Positions 27,525 to 28,476 of a stretch of 28,476 nt of DNA are shown in pieces. The position numbers were made by a program, and so were the translations under genes. Numbering within the stretch: position 1 is the stretch's first letter; each line of letters opens with the position of its first letter. This stretch comes from Dunaliella salina (Eukaryota > Chlorophyta > Chlorophyceae > Chlamydomonadales > Dunaliellaceae), in NCBI GenBank assembly GCA_002284615.2, contig MU069712.1, positions 199,046 through 227,521 of the forward strand, read 5' to 3'. The notes under the pieces were generated by a model, which saw nothing but the letters and a program-made list of their open reading frames with translations, searched no databases and was not told the DNA's origin.

Positions 27525-28387
27525 CTTGCACCGGCCTGTGGGCAATCAAAATCACAACATTACTTCGTGATGACCATGTCCAATGTTGGCAGTGATGGTG
27601 GCTTGCAAGAAAGATTGTACATATGCATGAAGAGTCGACATTTGTGATGCCAAAATATTGGATAAGTTTCTTGCAGTAAAAAGTCACATTCCTGCGGGAC
27701 CAGGTCCAGCTGGACATAGCTCTTGCCTTACGGGCCCTCGCGAGATCCCGATCGGGATTCCAGTACGTCAGTACACGTGGCATTGCAACCAGGCATTACG
27801 ACCTGCTCGAAAACCCAATATATGAACATACGTGGCAAACCTTGCCCCCCCACCTTGTGATTGCTCCCGAAACAAGCGGAGGACAGTGGGTCAGGGCTCT
27901 TGGCTAGTTTGCCTGCGATGTCGAGGCGATAAAAAAGCAAACGATAGTCACAGAGGGGGCATTCACGCGCATGCAATGATGCGGTGTCATTCTTCGACCA
28001 GCCGCGACTGGCGGGAAGGTCAATTAAGTACATCATCGCATGATTGCACCAGGCAATAAGAGTATTTCGGCCACCTCACCTGAATACGATTTTTGGTTTT
28101 TCTAGAAGATCTGGCGATTACAAAGAACTTAAATTTATTTTGGCAGCACAAAGTGCCACGTGGCAAATTGTCAGGAACTTCCTCCTGAAATCCAGGCTGG
28201 CGGTTGAGGCTCGAAGCGAGCTCTCGCAATTTGTTCTAGAGTTACATCTCTGGATTAAAATGTTTGCAACTACTGCAAAGTTAAATTTGATGATGCACGT
28301 GCGTACTTCCTCATGTTCCAGTTCTCACCTGGTGGCGGGGATGGCTCACAATTTCAACAGGGGCCGGTGTATGCCGGCTTGATGATG

Positions 28388-28388
<1 letters not shown>
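27525..28388. other. upstream region of the minus-strand gene; unassigned plus-strand frame
   Basis: It should contain the promoter of the minus-strand gene. No TATA-like element stands out near 27550. On the plus strand a frame without ATG runs from about 27683 to a TAG at 27903-27905 (DQVQLDIALALRALARSRSG, PHLVIAPETSGGQWVRALG). It looks protein-like, but it is preceded by an in-frame TAA and has no usable splice context, so it stays unassigned. Confidence 0.35.

Positions 28389-28476
<88 letters not shown>
28389..28476. repeat. (CA)n microsatellite
   Basis: Pure CA repeat running off the right edge of the window. Confidence 0.97.

Noticed and set aside
27683..27905. Plus-strand frame DQVQLDIALALRALARSRSG ... 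WVRALG
   Set aside because: Protein-like, but lacks ATG and is preceded by an in-frame TAA at the only good acceptor. It is recorded as unassigned rather than called a gene.

Overview
The window looks like nuclear DNA of a green alga. It has split genes with GT..AG introns, very long (GT/CA)n tracts (3244-3323, 3555-3616, 4425-4520, 15126-15250 and both window edges), GC-rich exons in AT-richer introns, and decayed eukaryotic transposons. Exon sequence and intron style fit a chlorophyte. The dense GT/CA microsatellites bring Dunaliella to mind, but the species is a guess. Single N bases lie at 3324, 8077 and 15237, all inside simple repeats, so lengths there are unreliable.

Two host genes can be argued. 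(1) A plus-strand gene whose last exons (3401-3554, 5696-5811, 6136-6270, 7892-8035, 9848-10006) encode the TPR-rich C-terminal half of CCR4-NOT complex subunit 10 (CNOT10). All exon phases agree. Its introns carry microsatellites and a hAT-like fragment. They also carry tandem copies of the pieces 'intron 3' end + acceptor AG + start of the next exon' in front of three different exons. (2) A minus-strand gene from about 27524 down to 24648. Its first exon encodes a signal peptide and its last a hydrophobic, GPI-anchor-like C-terminus. Middle exons are at 25501-25573 and 25080-25306. The product is probably a small secreted, surface-anchored protein of unknown family.

The rest is mobile and repetitive DNA. 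858-5130 holds two inverted copies of a hAT-like zinc-finger fragment and several copies of an inverted repeat family. 11.2-19.7 kb holds pieces of non-LTR retrotransposons (reverse transcriptase with FIDFKQAYD and YADD motifs), a 93-bp minisatellite, a possible tRNA-derived SINE pair and a dispersed repeat that has inserted into the RT gene. 20.4-23.95 kb holds an unknown ORF followed by two LINE remnants. One remnant combines an AP-endonuclease domain with a CCHC finger and a PD-(E)xK restriction-like nuclease, the dual-endonuclease plan known from Dualen/RandI elements of green algae.

The cleanest structure is at 26677-27255. A perfect-TIR, 8-bp-TSD MITE has itself been interrupted by a 373-bp miniature LTR element (TRIM) with 72-bp LTRs, a primer-binding-site-like start, a polypurine tract, a 5-bp TSD and a tRNA-like core. 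The nest lies in the large first intron of gene 2.
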